Below the pieces are notes generated by a model. The model made no database searches, was not told the origin of the DNA, and was given only the letters and a program-made list of their open reading frames with translations. Made by a program: the position numbers and the translations under genes. 64,000 nt of DNA from Straminergon stramineum (Eukaryota; Streptophyta; Bryopsida; Hypnales; Calliergonaceae): positions 23,436,001 through 23,500,000 of the forward strand of contig OY987267.1 in assembly GCA_963920665.1 (NCBI GenBank), in the 5' to 3' direction. Positions 34,860 to 47,655 of this stretch are shown piece after piece (position 1 is the first letter of the stretch; each line of letters opens with the position of its first letter).

Positions 34860-35799
34860 TTTTCTAAACTACTTTCATCCTCCACTAATTCACTGTTAAT
34901 CCGCTAATTTGGTGCAAAATGCGCCAAATTAGTGCAAATCGCACTAGGTTATTGAAAATCCGCTAATTTAGGGTAAATCGCGCTATTTTAGTGTTCCAAC
35001 CCCTAAATTACTGTAAACCCCTCTAACTTACTGTAAAATTCTATTTTAGTGTTTCTAGCACTATTTTAGTGTTTTACCCACTACACTAGTGTTTTAGTCA
35101 TAGTTTTAGTTTAACCTAACCTCTTTTGTGTTTTTTCTTATTTATTATTTTTGTGGTTTTAATTTACTTTTAGTTTCATTTCCTACTTCTAGTCTTTTGT
35201 TTTCATTTTCATTTTTCATTTTTTGTTTTCATTTTCTCATCTTTTTACTGTTAGCCTAATTTGGTTACTCTACCAAATCTTGCTTAACCTCTTTTTAGTT
35301 TTAACTCCCCATTTTTTCCCTAGAATTTCCCCTAATTTCCTCCTAATTGTATTTTCTAGCATCTTGCCCTAACCTCATGAAGTTTCCATTGCGATTTAGC
35401 GAAAAACTCCCTAATTGATGGTTATGGCTTAATTCGGAGTACTAACACTTCCGGATTTGTAAATTCATGCCTAATGTTTATATTTTGGGAGTTTTTAATA
35501 GTGAACCAATATGGTGGTTCACAAATACCATTATGTCTTTTGCGGATCACTCAACCCTAATCCGAGCCCTAAATATTCCGCTCTCACTCACTGCGATCCT
35601 TGCGTCCACTCTAATTGAGGTTTACAAGGAACAATGTGACCCAATGGACAGGTTCAAAAGTGAATTAGAGTTTGAGATGTTACTTGGATGCAATGGATCA
35701 TCGATCCACTCTTGGTCTCACACTTTCCGCTTGTGTGCGCTCCTAGAGCTTCATTGCCACCTCACAATCGAGCATGAGTGCAAGATTTCATTTGACCAA
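34860..35799. other. Low-complexity interval and a segment related to the LINE 5' end
   Basis: 34870-35110 repeats phrases such as 'ctattttagtgtttt' and 'cgctaattt' in a degenerate way. 35110-35340 is a T-rich pyrimidine tract. 35690-35800 resembles 47525-47650 at the 5' end of the LINE ('tgcaatggatca', 'cactttccgctt', 'gagcttcattgc'). The open frame 35467-35829 spans this segment but has no recognised domain. Confidence 0.5.
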
Positions 35800-36459
35800 A
35801 GGTGGGGAATTAGATTCAGGCTCCAATAGATTTGGTTATCAAATCTCTTAATTTTGGGTTCATGAATTTATTAGCAAAAGTTGTCTTATTGATGAGATAT
35901 AGAGAGACTACAATAGTCATCTCCAAGTGTAGGAATCCTTAATGATGTTAGTGCAAGTCTTGGAGGGGTGAAAAGATTTTGTTGAAAGCATTGAGGGGAA
36001 CAAGGAACTTCATGTGAGTTGGGCCAAAGATTCATTACACCTACCAAGAAGATGAAATAGCTCTCAAATTATTAGATTGTAATGTTTGAATTTCAAAAAC
36101 TAGATTTTAGAGGACATGATAAGAATATCATGTTGAGGAAACGAGTAGGAAATACCTGAAAGTTCATTTTTAATTAATACTTGTTATTCATTCATAAAAA
36201 TGCTTATGAAATTGAAGGTAATTGTGTAGATAAGAATCAATTAATTGTAACTAATAGTGTGGAAGAATAATTAAAAAATGTCTATCACAATGGTGTGAAT
36301 GACGACATAGGCTATTTGCACCATATGTTGTTTTCCCTCCAAAACGAAAAACTAAATGTAAATAAGATTTCCAATTATCATTATTGTAAATAGATGTTGT
36401 AATTGCCTAAAAAAATGAAACAACTTGTCTCTTTACTTCATCAATGAAAATAGATTGAT

Positions 36460-36463
36460 TTAA
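36460..36463. other. Empty TTAA target site paralogous to 9713-10660
   Basis: Flanking sequence on both sides ('tgaaaatagattgat' and 'gctttccaaatacat') equals the flanks of the 940-bp element in A1, but only one TTAA is present here. Confidence 0.95.
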
Positions 36464-37796
36464 GCTTTCCAAATACATATACACCTATAAAACAAAATCA
36501 TTATTCTTTTAACAAAAAAAATAAACTTTTTTAACTAAGCAAACAATTGGAGCTTTATCTTTAAATATAAAATAATTATGATTTGTATTTCACTTCAAAA
36601 TTGCACTATACAAAGCTTGAAATAAAGAAGACAAATGATGATGATTAAACTATTATAATAATGTCAAAAAAGAAATCAATAATCAAAAGTTACTAGAACT
36701 CATTCAAAAAACAAACAAACATTCTAATCAATCCAAGACTTTGGTGACTTTTTGATTTATCATATTAAAAATCATAAGTTTTGCATATGGATGTGGAATT
36801 TCACAAAAAATTCTTGTTGCAAAGCTAGTTTCAATGACAATTCTATTGTAAAGAATTATAGATTTTGAAAACAAGTACTAACTATATGGTCTATCGAAAA
36901 CAATAATGATCAAAATTGGTTTAAAAAAAATGAGAATTTAAATTACCACTTTGTTTATGTACGACTTGCTTTTAAGATAGTAAAATCTTTGTTGACATAA
37001 TTAATTCATTTCAATTGAAGGACCTACAATTTAATGCCTATTTTCAACATCCTTACCATTGCTTTTGGGGGGAATACCAATTGCCAAGTACCCTCATTGT
37101 GTTGGTTGATATTTGGAGGGACCTATCTGGACACGCCATAACATATTAGACATATTGTCCCCAACAATGATCTTTACTAACAAATAAATCCCTTAAAATA
37201 AACTTTGAGAGTTAATTAAAAATATAGTTATAAATAATGTCATAAAATTTGGCCTTATAGAAGATTCCTAATCTAGATAAATATTTTATAGTTTTACATT
37301 TGATAAGAGTTTCAAAAAAGTTGTGAAATAAATTCTTCTATATGACACATTATTTTGTGTTATGTCCCAAAGTCCTAGGTTCTAAATGCTAATACCTCTC
37401 AATCTACTTAATGAACATTTGAATTGTCTTCTATGCATTTATATATTCTATACTAATTATGCACAAGATGATATGGTCGGATATAGAAAAAAACAATTTC
37501 TTATCATTTTTTTCTTTTTGCATTATAAATGGTAATTTTAGAGTGTTTTTAGTAAAACATGGTTGTTGATGGAACTTTTAAGACAAGGTAAAGGTATCAA
37601 TTTTTTTTTGTAGTTCAATCAAAATTATTAAATTAAGCTTTCTTTCTTACAGTTAACTTGACTGTAATATTGGATGAATGCCTTCTTGGTGATAACTATT
37701 CAATAAAAAATTATTTAATTTTGAACCAATAGGTGCATTCCATATTTCTATAGTAATATAGAAAGTCATTCATCTTACACTTATTGCCATTGATTT

Positions 37797-38126
37797 TGTT
37801 ACGAATCCCATATGGTCGTAACAACTGGACTTGGATGGTTAAGGGAACAAGGGTGCTTTGCTTAGTGGTTATGGTAGTTATGGGAGGAGAATGAGGCCTC
37901 TTTGTGCTCTTGAAGGCTTGCGTGTGTGTAGGGGGGTGTGGTGTTTGTCCCTTATGCGGTATTTTGTAATGCCAAGGAATGATTCAATCCAATTTGTGTG
38001 ATATTGCTGGAATTGCTAAGAAGTGTGTTTGCATTGTATCCTAATGGAATCAATAATTATGGGTTTGAAGGTTGTAGGATGGTGTTGTGATTGGAATATC
38101 AACCATTGAGTAACTGATCCACGACA
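37797..38126. mobile_element. Solo LTR, 330 bp
   Basis: The insert begins TGTTACGAATCCC and ends ATCCACGACA (TG...CA), with 5-bp flanks GATTT (37792-37796) and GACTT (38127-38131), one mismatch. A1 has the uninterrupted site 'ccattgacttcctac' with one GACTT at 12003-12007. TG-CA ends plus a 5-bp duplication and no internal coding sequence indicate a solo LTR left by recombination between the two LTRs of a retrotransposon. Confidence 0.85.
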
Positions 38127-40811
38127 GACTTCCAACAAAAGTTAACCTTAAAAGGGCCTGCCTATGACCACATTTTTAACTTCAAAGTCTCTCTCTTTGT
38201 ATTTTCCCATTTGACAACTAGATATGAATGAAATTTTTGTATTTATTTTTCAAATATTTAATCATATGTCCTCTTTGAATCCATGAAAATTCAAATTTAT
38301 TGTGAAAAATTGAAATTATTCTGAATTTTTGAATTAAAAATGGAAGAAATTCATATCACATACAAAACTTAATTTAAACTTAATTTTCTTATAGATGAAT
38401 GTTGTGGCGTAGAACATCATGGTGCATATCAATTTATTTTGTCATAATAAAATTAAAAAATCAACACTTCATGGTCATAGGTCCAAAGTTCAAATTATAA
38501 TAAAATATTGAATTTTCAAATATTTTTCAAATATTCAATAGGAGTGTAAACTATACTTGATCAACTCAAGGATCAACATCATTTCCTTTGTTGGGCTGAC
38601 ATTAAAAAAAGATGGTTTCAAATTTGGTCTAGAATTCAAAGAAAGATAAAAGAGCAAAAATTGCGAAAAGATAATACATGGTGATCCATAGATTTGCTAT
38701 TTTTTGATGTAGGAAAGTCATAAATTATCACCAAGAGGGAATATCCAACATCATTAGACATTCATTGAAAACAAGTTCAAGCAACTCCCTCCAAAACTTT
38801 TATAAAAAAATGATTTTGTCCATTCCGGAGACTTCTAATATCATTCCTGCTAGGATCTACTAGCCTTTTCAAACTTGTTTATATTTGAAATGAAGTTGAT
38901 GTGGGAATTCAAGAATGGGACAAAGACAAAGTTTGTCATGATCAAGATTCGAGAGGTTTTTGAGTTGGAGGGCTTCAAGGCTTCAATGGAAATATTCCTT
39001 TGTCAAATAGGGTATCCTTTATCTCTATAAAGATGGTGCCTCCCATGACCAAGGTAGGAGGAGTGCTATTATGTGAGCCTTGGATCATGAGCACATGAGC
39101 TTAAAAGACTTTATATCTATGTTATAGGTGTCTATATTTTAAAAACTTTCCATGATTATATGATACCTATGTTATAGATATTTATATTATAGGTATTAAT
39201 GTTATAAACACCTTCAATGGTTGTAGATATCTACTTATACAAATGCTCAAGGCTCATATGTTTGTATTTCCATGTTCACATGAGAGCATTGTTACCAAAA
39301 TAGTCACCAAAATTTCTCCAATTATTGAACCTATAGGTGCATTCTTTGTCTCTATAGTGAACAATGAAGTCATCCATCAATGACTTTTCGGCAATGGCAT
39401 CCTTCAAGGGTAAAGGCAAGAAAAGACCAAGAAAATCCCATTGAAGAGCCTAGACTTGTGTTGGCGATGGTTTAAGTGAATTTCATGATCTTCCCTTCCA
39501 CAATTGTTGTGTATACTATGAGCACTTTGTAGTCTAACCTTGGATTGAAGGCAAGAGAAGGCTTTGCATTGACAAACGCTAGGGTGATTGCATCTTATTT
39601 TGACTTATTTATGCATCCATCCTTAACAAATTTTTGCATGAAATTTACCTAAATTCTCTATTTTTGAGGTTCTACAATGGATTTTGGATACACCTAATTT
39701 CAACTCTTTAAGAAATTTTAGTTTATTCATATAGTGTCCAAAACATGTATTCCAAGAGAACCTAAAATCCCCTCATGACTACCACACAATCCAACCCTAA
39801 AAAATTGCAATTCAATCATTGGAACCACAATCAAACCCTTTTCTGCCTGATTTTTTTGTATTGTTACATTGCATGTGAGAAAATATGAGGAAATTTGTAT
39901 AGGACCTTCCTTGGGAAATGAACCAATCAATTGGTTATATGGATAGAATCTATTGTAGCATAACCTCTTGTTTTTATTGACATCCAAGTGGAGATCATTA
40001 AACTCGTTGCACGAAGTGGAACCAATAGGGTGGATTTATCCCGAGGGAAAATGCAAGAGTTTTTTTATTTCCCATGCATGATAAAATTTGCAAGTCTTGA
40101 TTTTATGTTTACAATAAGTGACCCCAAAATAGCTAGGAGAGGTCAACAACATACCCCAAACACGGCATGAAGTAGGGGGCTTTTTTATACCTTTACCTCC
40201 AGAGAACACAAAATTTACGGTTGAACTTATAGTTGTGTGACAAGCCTCTTGTGGAGGGGTTTTTTCCCCTATATTTAACCCCTAGGGAAAATGCAAGAAC
40301 CTTTTATTTGCTGCGCAAATTTTTTTTGCAAATTTTGAGTTTATATTTGCAATCAGAGGCCCAAAATTAGCTAGGGAAGTTGTTAACATTAAAGTTGTTA
40401 CGGCACAAAAATAGGGGGCTTTTTTTTACATTCACCCTTGTCTGGACCTCCGCAAGAGGCTTGTCGCACAACTATAAGCTCAACCAAAATTTACCCTGCT
40501 GGTTGCCTGGTTCCCATTCATGGGACAAATTTAGCATCCTTCCGTCCAAGCACATGAAACTTGACGTACTTTTTCATGCAGGGACTCATCCAATACGGAA
40601 ACATTCGTTGTCGATAACTTTTTTTTTTGACACAAATAAAGGTGGACCTTGATTGCAAAAGAATGAGAATACAAGGGCCTAGCTGCAAGCGGCCTGGGCT
40701 GGGAACCAATTGGAAAAGCGAAAAGAAAAGAAAAAAGGAAGAAGAAAGAGAAAGTAGCAAGGGGAGGGGCAAGAAGAGAAGGAATGGCCGCCGACGTGCG
40801 GCCGTTGGTGT

Positions 40812-43800
40812 CTACGGCGGTTGAAAGGCGAAACCCGCTCGAGGGCCAGCGAGTGCCCAATGGGGGTTCCAGTCGATCATCATTGCGAGGACTCCGTTTT
40901 TGCACCATTTCTTCTCGAATTTCTCCTTGCACTGAATCACTCGACCCCTGTTTTGTTGCATGGAGGTACGCAATTGGTCCCAATCAATCCTGCCATAGTC
41001 CGTCAGCGCGAGCCAAATCCTTTGTAGTTGCTTCTTTGGGTGCCAAAGGATCCCATTGAAGGCCGTGTCGTTGCATTCTGTCCACAAGGTCCAAAGTATA
41101 ACTGTGTGCATGACTGCCCAGATGTTGCTGATCCCATTGAACTTCCTTGGAGTGTGATTAGAGAAGATCGCTTGTTTCCACGTGAGTGGTCTCCATGGGC
41201 CATTTACAACTTTGGTGGAGATGAGGACATTTGCGATGTGTATCCTCCATTGCCATGCCTGTTGGGCCGTAGGGCATTCCCAAAATCGGTGGAGGACTGA
41301 TTCGTGGGCGCGTCTTGGACAAATGGGGTAGCCAGTGTCAATTGAATGGTTTACACGCCTCCTCCATGCGTTGACAACAATTGCTCTGTGCCAAATTAGC
41401 CATAGTAAACCTGCTTCCTTGGGAGTGCGAAGTTTTATTTGAACAATTTTCCAACGCATTCTCTGTGAGAGCGAGAGGATCCCTTGCCACTTGCGCTCGA
41501 TTGGGTTGGGGATCACGTGTTTGGCTCCAAGGAGCTCTCATCCCAACTTGGTGCTATATTGCAGAAAGGGGATCGGACTCACAGGGCTTGACCACTGCCA
41601 CCTATAGGGGATTAGGGCTCCCATGCGAGCTTGTCCAACCTGCCGAAGTAGAGCTACATTCTTGGCTTCGAGGTGCCCCGTATCACTTTGGATACTCGCA
41701 CGCGGTGAAAGGAACCTGTTCCTGTGAATGGGAGGTTCGTGCCTCTGCCATAGTGCGGTGCCGGTTGGCACTCAAAGAGTGTGCCGATGGCCAGAAGAAC
41801 TTCGAATCTCCGTAAGTTGCCGGGGAGGGACTACCTTCAAGCTGGGCCTCCCATATTGAGGTTGGGCCCTGGTAGCATCTAGAAAATGAAAGTTGGGTGG
41901 AGAGCCTGGGTGTTGTTGAAATAGCCCAGCCACTCTCCTGCTGATGGAGGAGGCGTGGCTCCAAATGTTCTGCAGCCTCCAAGTGGCAACTTCCCAGGCC
42001 CCTACTTCGTTAGGGAGGAGGTTGAATTCTTGTTTCACTTCATCCAACATAAGGAATCGGTCACCTTTCCATGCATCTCCAATCCTTTGTAGGCCTGCCT
42101 TGTGGAGCTTCATTGCTCGGGGTTTGGAGAAGCCTGGCCCAATCTGAGGGGAGGTTGGGGACCACCAGAAGGATTCTTGTAGGAGCTCTTCAGGAAGTGT
42201 TGGCTGAACGTGGGACAAGTTGCCCACTAATTTCTTCTAGGATTTGATGGCTCTATTCCACGTCTTTGAACCCTGCTTGATTTGGAACTTCTGAAGCGTA
42301 AAGAATTCCAAGCTTGGAGCCCAGTTGCTGCCACTGTATGGCTGGAAGCGGGATAGCCTATAGCGGAGGAGAGCATGTAGATTGGAGGCACTAGGCTCGC
42401 ATGCCTTAATTATCCCTTTGCCCATTAGCGTAGTTAAGGCGTCAACTGGGTTCACTAGGCCTAGGCCGCCTTTCTCCTTGCTTTGGCAACATTGGAGCCA
42501 TGATACTTTGACCCTGGTGTGGTGGAGGGACCCTGACCACATGTAACTCTGCACCGCCCCTTTAACTTTGGCAACTCTAGCAAGGGATCCGGCCCAGATA
42601 GCTATGAAGAAATAGAGTGAGGATAGTAACACATGGTTGACTACCACTGTCCTGCCAGTGGTGTTTACCTTTGCCGTGCACCAGAACTCCAATTTCTTGT
42701 AGATTTTGGTTGACAGAAATTCGTCAATGTCTCCTGGGCTTATTGTGAGGCCGAAAAGGGACCCCAGCAGTTTGCCAACGTCTCTTTCATCCGCCCATGA
42801 AAGGCACAGCTTGTCTATCCATGAGGGGCGGCCTTGACCATTGCTTGACCACCAATAGCCGCAGGATTTGTCCCAATTTAGTATCAGTCCGGATCCTAGG
42901 CAGAAGGTTTCCAACGTGTAGATTGTCACCCTTACTGATTCCTCTTCCCCTAGCAGTGTCATGGATGTATCGTCGGCGTATTGTACCATTGTTTGTTGCC
43001 GTTTTTCCACAGGGAGTTGTATCCCCTTGATTTTACCATCTTGGACCCCGGCCTTGATCATTGTGTTAAGTACCTCAGTTATAATGATGAACAAGTAGGG
43101 GGCTAGGGGGAAGCCCTGTCATACTCCTCTTCGGATGTTGAACCTGGGGGAGTGAGCCTCGTTAACCTTGACTTCTACTTGCACTTCCTGGAAGAGGAGC
43201 TTGACCATTGACACAAATTTGATTGGGAAGCCCATTTTCCCCATGGCACGGAAAAGGAAGGCTTGGTCGACCATGTCGAAGGCCTTGCTGAAATCCAACT
43301 TTAGGAAGATCATTGGTTGGTTCGAGAAGGTAGCCCACTCCAAGGTCTCGTATGTCAGAAGAATGTTGTCCAGGAGGTAACGCATGGGGAGGAAGGCAGA
43401 CTGATTAAAGGAAATGATCAAGACCGGTTGGAGTCGAAGTTATAGCACCTTCGCATATATCTTGTATGCTACGTTCAACAAGGTGATAGGGCGCCAGTTG
43501 GCTAGGTTCTCCCGGTCACCTCCTTTGTGAATTAGGGAGATGAGCCCTCTATTGATACCTGGTGGCATGGTGTTGGTTTGGATAGCTTCTGTGAGTATAG
43601 CAAGGTAGTCAAGTTTGATGACTTCCTAGTAAATTTTGAAGAAGCTTGTAACTAGTCCATCAGGGCCGGGTGCTTTCCCTACTTCCATCCCTGCAAGTGC
43701 CGTTTCTAGCTCTCCTAGGCTGATGGGGCATTGGAGAGACCGTTGGGTCTCCTCTAAGAGCATGTTGGCGATGTGCCGGAAGCACTGGGATTCCGCCCCG

Positions 43801-45112
43801 TCTCTTGTTGGGTGCGGTAGGGGAGCCGTGTACAGGCGGCCATAGAAATCGGCGCAAACTTTTTCCAGGTTGGGCTGGTCCGAGTGCAGGGTTCCTTCTG
43901 CGTCTGCGAGCTTGGAGATTCGTGCTCCGGTTTCGCCGTTCCTGAGAGCTTTAAAGAATTCCGATGAGCATGCGTCCTCCACCCCTTTCCATTTGATGCG
44001 GTTTCGTACATTCAGCCCCTCGATGACCTGCTTTTCCACCTGCTGCAAATGCTCCCCCAAGTCGATGAAGTTGCTTTGGAGCTCCTTGTTGGTGGGTGTC
44101 ACCTGTAGAGCTTTGGCTGCTTCCACTAGTTGTGCCCTAAGGTGGGCTTCCTCGATACGGTTGGCTTTTGCGGCTTGGATACAGTATTGTTTGTAGAATT
44201 TGACCACCTTCTGTAGCTTGCCGAAGAACCCTGAGGAGGGGTTGGAAGCCTAGATGTGCTCCACTCGAGCTCTCACTGTGTCATCGTTGAGGTAGCGTGC
44301 ATTCATTTTGTATGTTGATTTCCTTGGCGGGGAGGCTTGGAGTGAAAATTTTCCCCACACTGGGAGATGATCCGAGTGAGTGCTATCTCCCCTAATATAG
44401 TATTCCTCTACTGGGCTCGGTTGCGCTCCTCATGGGAGGAATGAGTAAATCCTGTCTAGTCGTGCTAGTATCCGGACACCATCTCTCCTGCGGTTATCCC
44501 AAGAATATTTTATCATGTTGGAGTTCGGGAATAGGTCCTTGAGGTTGAGCGTGGCTATCAGTTGCTCAAAGACGAGGTGTTCAAGGGGGGACACCAGCTT
44601 GCCTCACCAATTGGATTTGTCTGCGTGCTGCTCCACGAAGTTCCAGTCGTCGCAAAAAATCCATTTGCATTGTCTGGGTAGGCAGGCCAGCAGTTCTTTC
44701 CAAAGCTTAATCCGCTCGCTTACGAGCGTGGAGGCATACACATTGAGGATAGACAAGTCTCCCCCTGGGGTTCCCTTTAGGCAGATCCATTGGGCGCGAC
44801 TGCATCGCGAGAATCCAGAGGCGTTGACGAGGTGCTGCACTATCGAGGCTACCCAGAGACAGACCCCGCCTTTCCCTACTCCGTCTTCATCTTCTCGGTG
44901 TCCGTATCCTGGGGAGGCCTCTTTGCCAAAGAATTTGCCTCGTGGCCAAATGTTCTTTCCAAAGTCCTCTAGTTTGATTCCTCTAAGTTTGTGCTCTTGG
45001 AAGCACATGACGTCTAGGCTAGATCTTAACGTCCAATAATAGTTCTTGATGATGCCTACTTTTGCAAGGTCGTTTTTCCCCTAGAGGTTTTGTGAGATGA
45101 TTGTGATCTTCA
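40812..45112 (-). pseudogene. LINE ORF2: endonuclease, reverse transcriptase and zf-RVT, with ten in-frame stops
   Basis: ORF2 copies the element's RNA into DNA at a nicked target. It reads in one frame for about 1,430 codons. An N-terminal AP-type endonuclease is marked by MCFQEHKL, FCDDWNF and SDHLPVWGKF. The reverse transcriptase has KAPGPDG (near 43660), LKLDFSKAFDMV, a degenerate RRGV-stop-QGFPLAPYLF and the catalytic YADD (42980-42969). A C-terminal zf-RVT-like region (ICPRRAHESVLHRFWECP) precedes the end. Stops are TAG at 45083, 44252, 43628 and 42239; TGA at 44606, 44432, 43121, 41774 and 41540; TAA at 43442 (first base, minus strand). No frameshift is seen. The first YADD residue is Y rather than F, which is tolerated in this family. 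Confidence 0.9.
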
Positions 45113-45395
45113 TAATGGGTGGTCGGGGATGTTGGGGAACAACGCTTGTCCTTGTAGTCCTACTCTCTCTCTGGGCCCTCGGGGGGTCCCTGTATCACCT
45201 GCCCCTGTGCGTCCTGGGGTTTTCCTTCGACATTGTAGTACTGATGATCTATTCCTTTGAGAAGATCCAGAGATGTCTATCCTTCGTTGCATTTGAAAAT
45301 CGGTGAGTGTCCTCTAGAGGGGGGTGAGGTCACCACCGTGGGCTCGGAGCTCACATTTCTCGCGGTACCATTCGACAAACTCGCCGTGCAGGTAT

Positions 45396-47435
45396 TCAGG
45401 CAAGGTGTCCATCATGGTGATGACGCAGTTGGGTGTCTTGGACGATGGGGCTCCTATGAACTGGGGTGGGGTGGGGTTGAGACGATGTTGCAAGGTGAGT
45501 TCGGATTGGTCTCAGGCTTGCGATTGAGGCTACTTCAGTACTGGCGATGTGCATCGAATTGGATTGCCCAGGCGCCTCACCGTTTAGGTCGAACCTTGGG
45601 CGAGTGTCGAACGTGCCTCCGGTCAGTAGGGCTCGCGTATCCCCAATGATGCCCACGCCTCTATTCTTTGGGGATGCACTTGAGGCCCCCTCTAGTTCTT
45701 GCAATACTACTTCGTTGTTGTAGAGGAGTAGTGGGGGGTCTGCCACTTGAATTGGCTGGTTCTTTGTAGTGTTTGCAGGTGCCAGGTCATTCGGGAGTCA
45801 CAGTCCGTCACTCCTTTCTGTCGGGTGTTCTCTATTGTCCCCTCGGGTGAGGTCCTCCCTAATTGGGGCCCAATCCATACTTGCTCCTACAATCGTGCCA
45901 CTGGCTGTAATTTGGTTTCCCAGGGCTGTCGGCTCTCCTAATTCAACGTGGGGTTGCTTACTGTGGGTGTCCTTGTAGCCTATCGTGAGAGATCGCCCTG
46001 TTGAGTCTCGACCTTTTAGTCTTGAAGAAGTGGTGCGGGGGCCAGATGAGTGCTCCGTTGAAACCTCAGCTCTGGCGCTCAAGATCAACATGTCCGCTTG
46101 TGTTCTTGGCTACCTTGGGTAGTCAAGGTTGGGGCCTCTACTTTTCTTTTTTCCGCAGTAAACTTTCTCCCAGCCATTCCATTCGTATTCTAGGGGTGCA
46201 CGAGGGTCTGAATCCCTGTTTTCGCTGCCGGTTGCTTTTTCTCCCTTGCCTTTAGATGGGGTGTCTCAGGTGGCTGCGCTCTTCTCGAGTTGGAGGGGCT
46301 CTTGCAGGGGGCCCATCGCTTGCTTCACCCGCTACGCAAACCCCAGTTGTTGTTGGCCCAAGTCCTTGGGATTTGCCGCTCCCAAGTGTGGTTCTTACAC
46401 GTTGGGCACTCGTATGTCACTTGACTCAATCGAATTCCTGGTTTCCGTTGGCCTTGCCTTTTGGGGTGGTGGAGTTGCCTCATGTGAGGTTGCGTCGGAC
46501 GATGAGTCCTTGGTTCTCCCCAGCACGCCCAAGCAGTCTTTGACCAGGTGGTCTGTAGACAAGCAGTAGCGGCATCGGATTGGGAGGTTGCAGTAATCGA
46601 TCGTGATGACTTCTTTCTTACTAGTGGAATTGTTCGCTACTGCAACCTGGGTTTTCCATCCTAAGCTCGAGGTGAGTCCAACATAGAATCTTTGGTCCAT
46701 GGTGTGCCGATTCCTCTTGTCTACGCCCAGTACCTCTTCCAGGCCCGTTGCGATTTCTGAAGCTACCCCAAGGAATTCTCCAGGGACGTCCTTTAGAGTT
46801 ATCCATGTTGGGACCTTGAGCCCTGTTGGTTTTGCCGCATTGAATCCTAGTGTCTAGGTCTGTAGAATGCACGTGCCCCACCAGGAGCGATGAGGAGTGA
46901 GCATTAGTAGCTTCTCGATCACGATTGGCTGCTTGCTGAGGACTTGGAAGAATCCACGGCCCAGCTCCCTGCTGAGCCCCATCCAGTCGTCTACCGAGGT
47001 CTACATGCTTCATATCTAGAGTGCCATGGCCTCTTGGGAAACTTTACCTCCTACAAAGTAAGCAACTGTGGCGTGTTTCTGTAAATATTCGGTTTCCCGT
47101 TTAACAACAGCTTGGTTTACCTTAACCTCTACTATTGTAGTATTCAATAAAAATCCTATAGAGCTATGAGCAAAGCCAACTGGAAGTTCTTCACCTGACA
47201 AGACTATCGTCAGGTGGATACAGTCGTATTTGCCCATGCTTGTTATTGCCGCGATCAGCTCTGGCTCCACCTGCCCTTCGGCTTTGGCCGCCGCTGCTCT
47301 CCCATTGGCTTCTCTAGACACTGTTGTTGCCACCAGGGCGTGCTCCAATCGCAGTGAGTTTGCATACGAGGCCATCGTTTTCCCACGCTCGGCGCTTAGA
47401 AACCCTAACCCTAACTTTACTAAGTTTGCTCCCAC
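45396..47435 (-). pseudogene. LINE ORF1: RNA-binding protein with zinc knuckle, decayed
   Basis: ORF1 proteins of plant LINEs bind the element's RNA. The frame contains an N-terminal block (from MASYANSLRLEHALVATTVS at about 47375), a conserved block GFFQVLSKQPIVIEKLL followed by VPTWITLKDVPGEF, and a CX2CX4HX4C zinc knuckle in CRYCLSTDHLVKDC (46574-46533). This order is typical of the plant ORF1 with a DUF4283-like domain and zf-CCHC. Stops interrupt it near 47018 and 46856 (the latter TAG where Trp is expected). The upstream Met at 47435 is in frame, but the preceding codons overlap a telomere-like string, so the Met near 47375 is the likelier start. The C-terminal part to 45396 is low in conserved features. 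Confidence 0.75.
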
Positions 47436-47655
47436 ACACTTTGGTCCCCGCTTTCGCTCACAGCGAGGATTGCAAGGTAATGCATATTCCGGTGAATGCG
47501 TTCTGAAGTTAATTGGAGTCTAATGTGATCCTTGGTTGCAATGGATCAGGATCCATTCGCAGATGGCACGCTTTCCGCTTACATGTGCCTTTGGAGCTTC
47601 ATTGCGACCAAGATTACAAAAGTCCAGGCAATGAAATTTCGTTTCAATTGTTCCC
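47436..47655 (-). other. LINE 5' region
   Basis: This lies between ORF1 and the point where repeat A2 resumes, so it should be the LINE 5' UTR. About 120 bases (47525-47650) resemble 35690-35800 in the same orientation, outside any LINE. It may hold the element's internal promoter, but no motif proves that. Confidence 0.5.

Larger units (their letters stand above)
35800..40617. repeat. Repeat A, copy 2, first part
   Basis: Collinear with A1 from about 8777 to 14750. It lacks both TTAA elements of A1 and contains instead a solo LTR (37797-38126). Near 40260-40460 a further stretch resembling the Mutator-like MITE interior is duplicated relative to A1. The LINE 40618-47655 interrupts it; repeat A resumes at 47656. 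Confidence 0.85.
40618..47655 (-). mobile_element. LINE (plant L1-type), near full length, inactive
   Basis: The element lies on the minus strand and interrupts repeat A2. It has a poly(A) tail (the T run at 40618-40629), a short 3' UTR ending in ...TTTGTGTC, ORF2, ORF1 and a 5' region reaching about 47655. The flanks 'gttgtcgataac' (left) and 'gttggtaag' (right) both align to the same A1 sequence near 14753-14765, consistent with a diverged target duplication. Many stop codons in both frames make it inactive. Related 3' fragments lie at 7165-7290, 50427-51080 and 52102-52225. Confidence 0.9.

Noticed and set aside
40270..40290. TTAACCCCTAGGG looks like the start of another TTAA element
   Set aside because: The following sequence matches the Mutator-like MITE interior seen at 40030 and 13890, and no TTTAGGGGTTAA partner lies downstream.
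40812..45112. RNA editing or recoding that would restore the LINE stops
   Set aside because: Stop-removing U-to-C editing is known from plant organelles, not nuclear transposons; point-mutation decay is simpler.
47395..47415. Interstitial telomere array
   Set aside because: Only about two CCCTAA units are present, inside a LINE; far too short for an array.
42797..47523. Plus-strand frames across the LINE
   Set aside because: All lie opposite the GC-rich ORF1 and ORF2 and show no family motifs.
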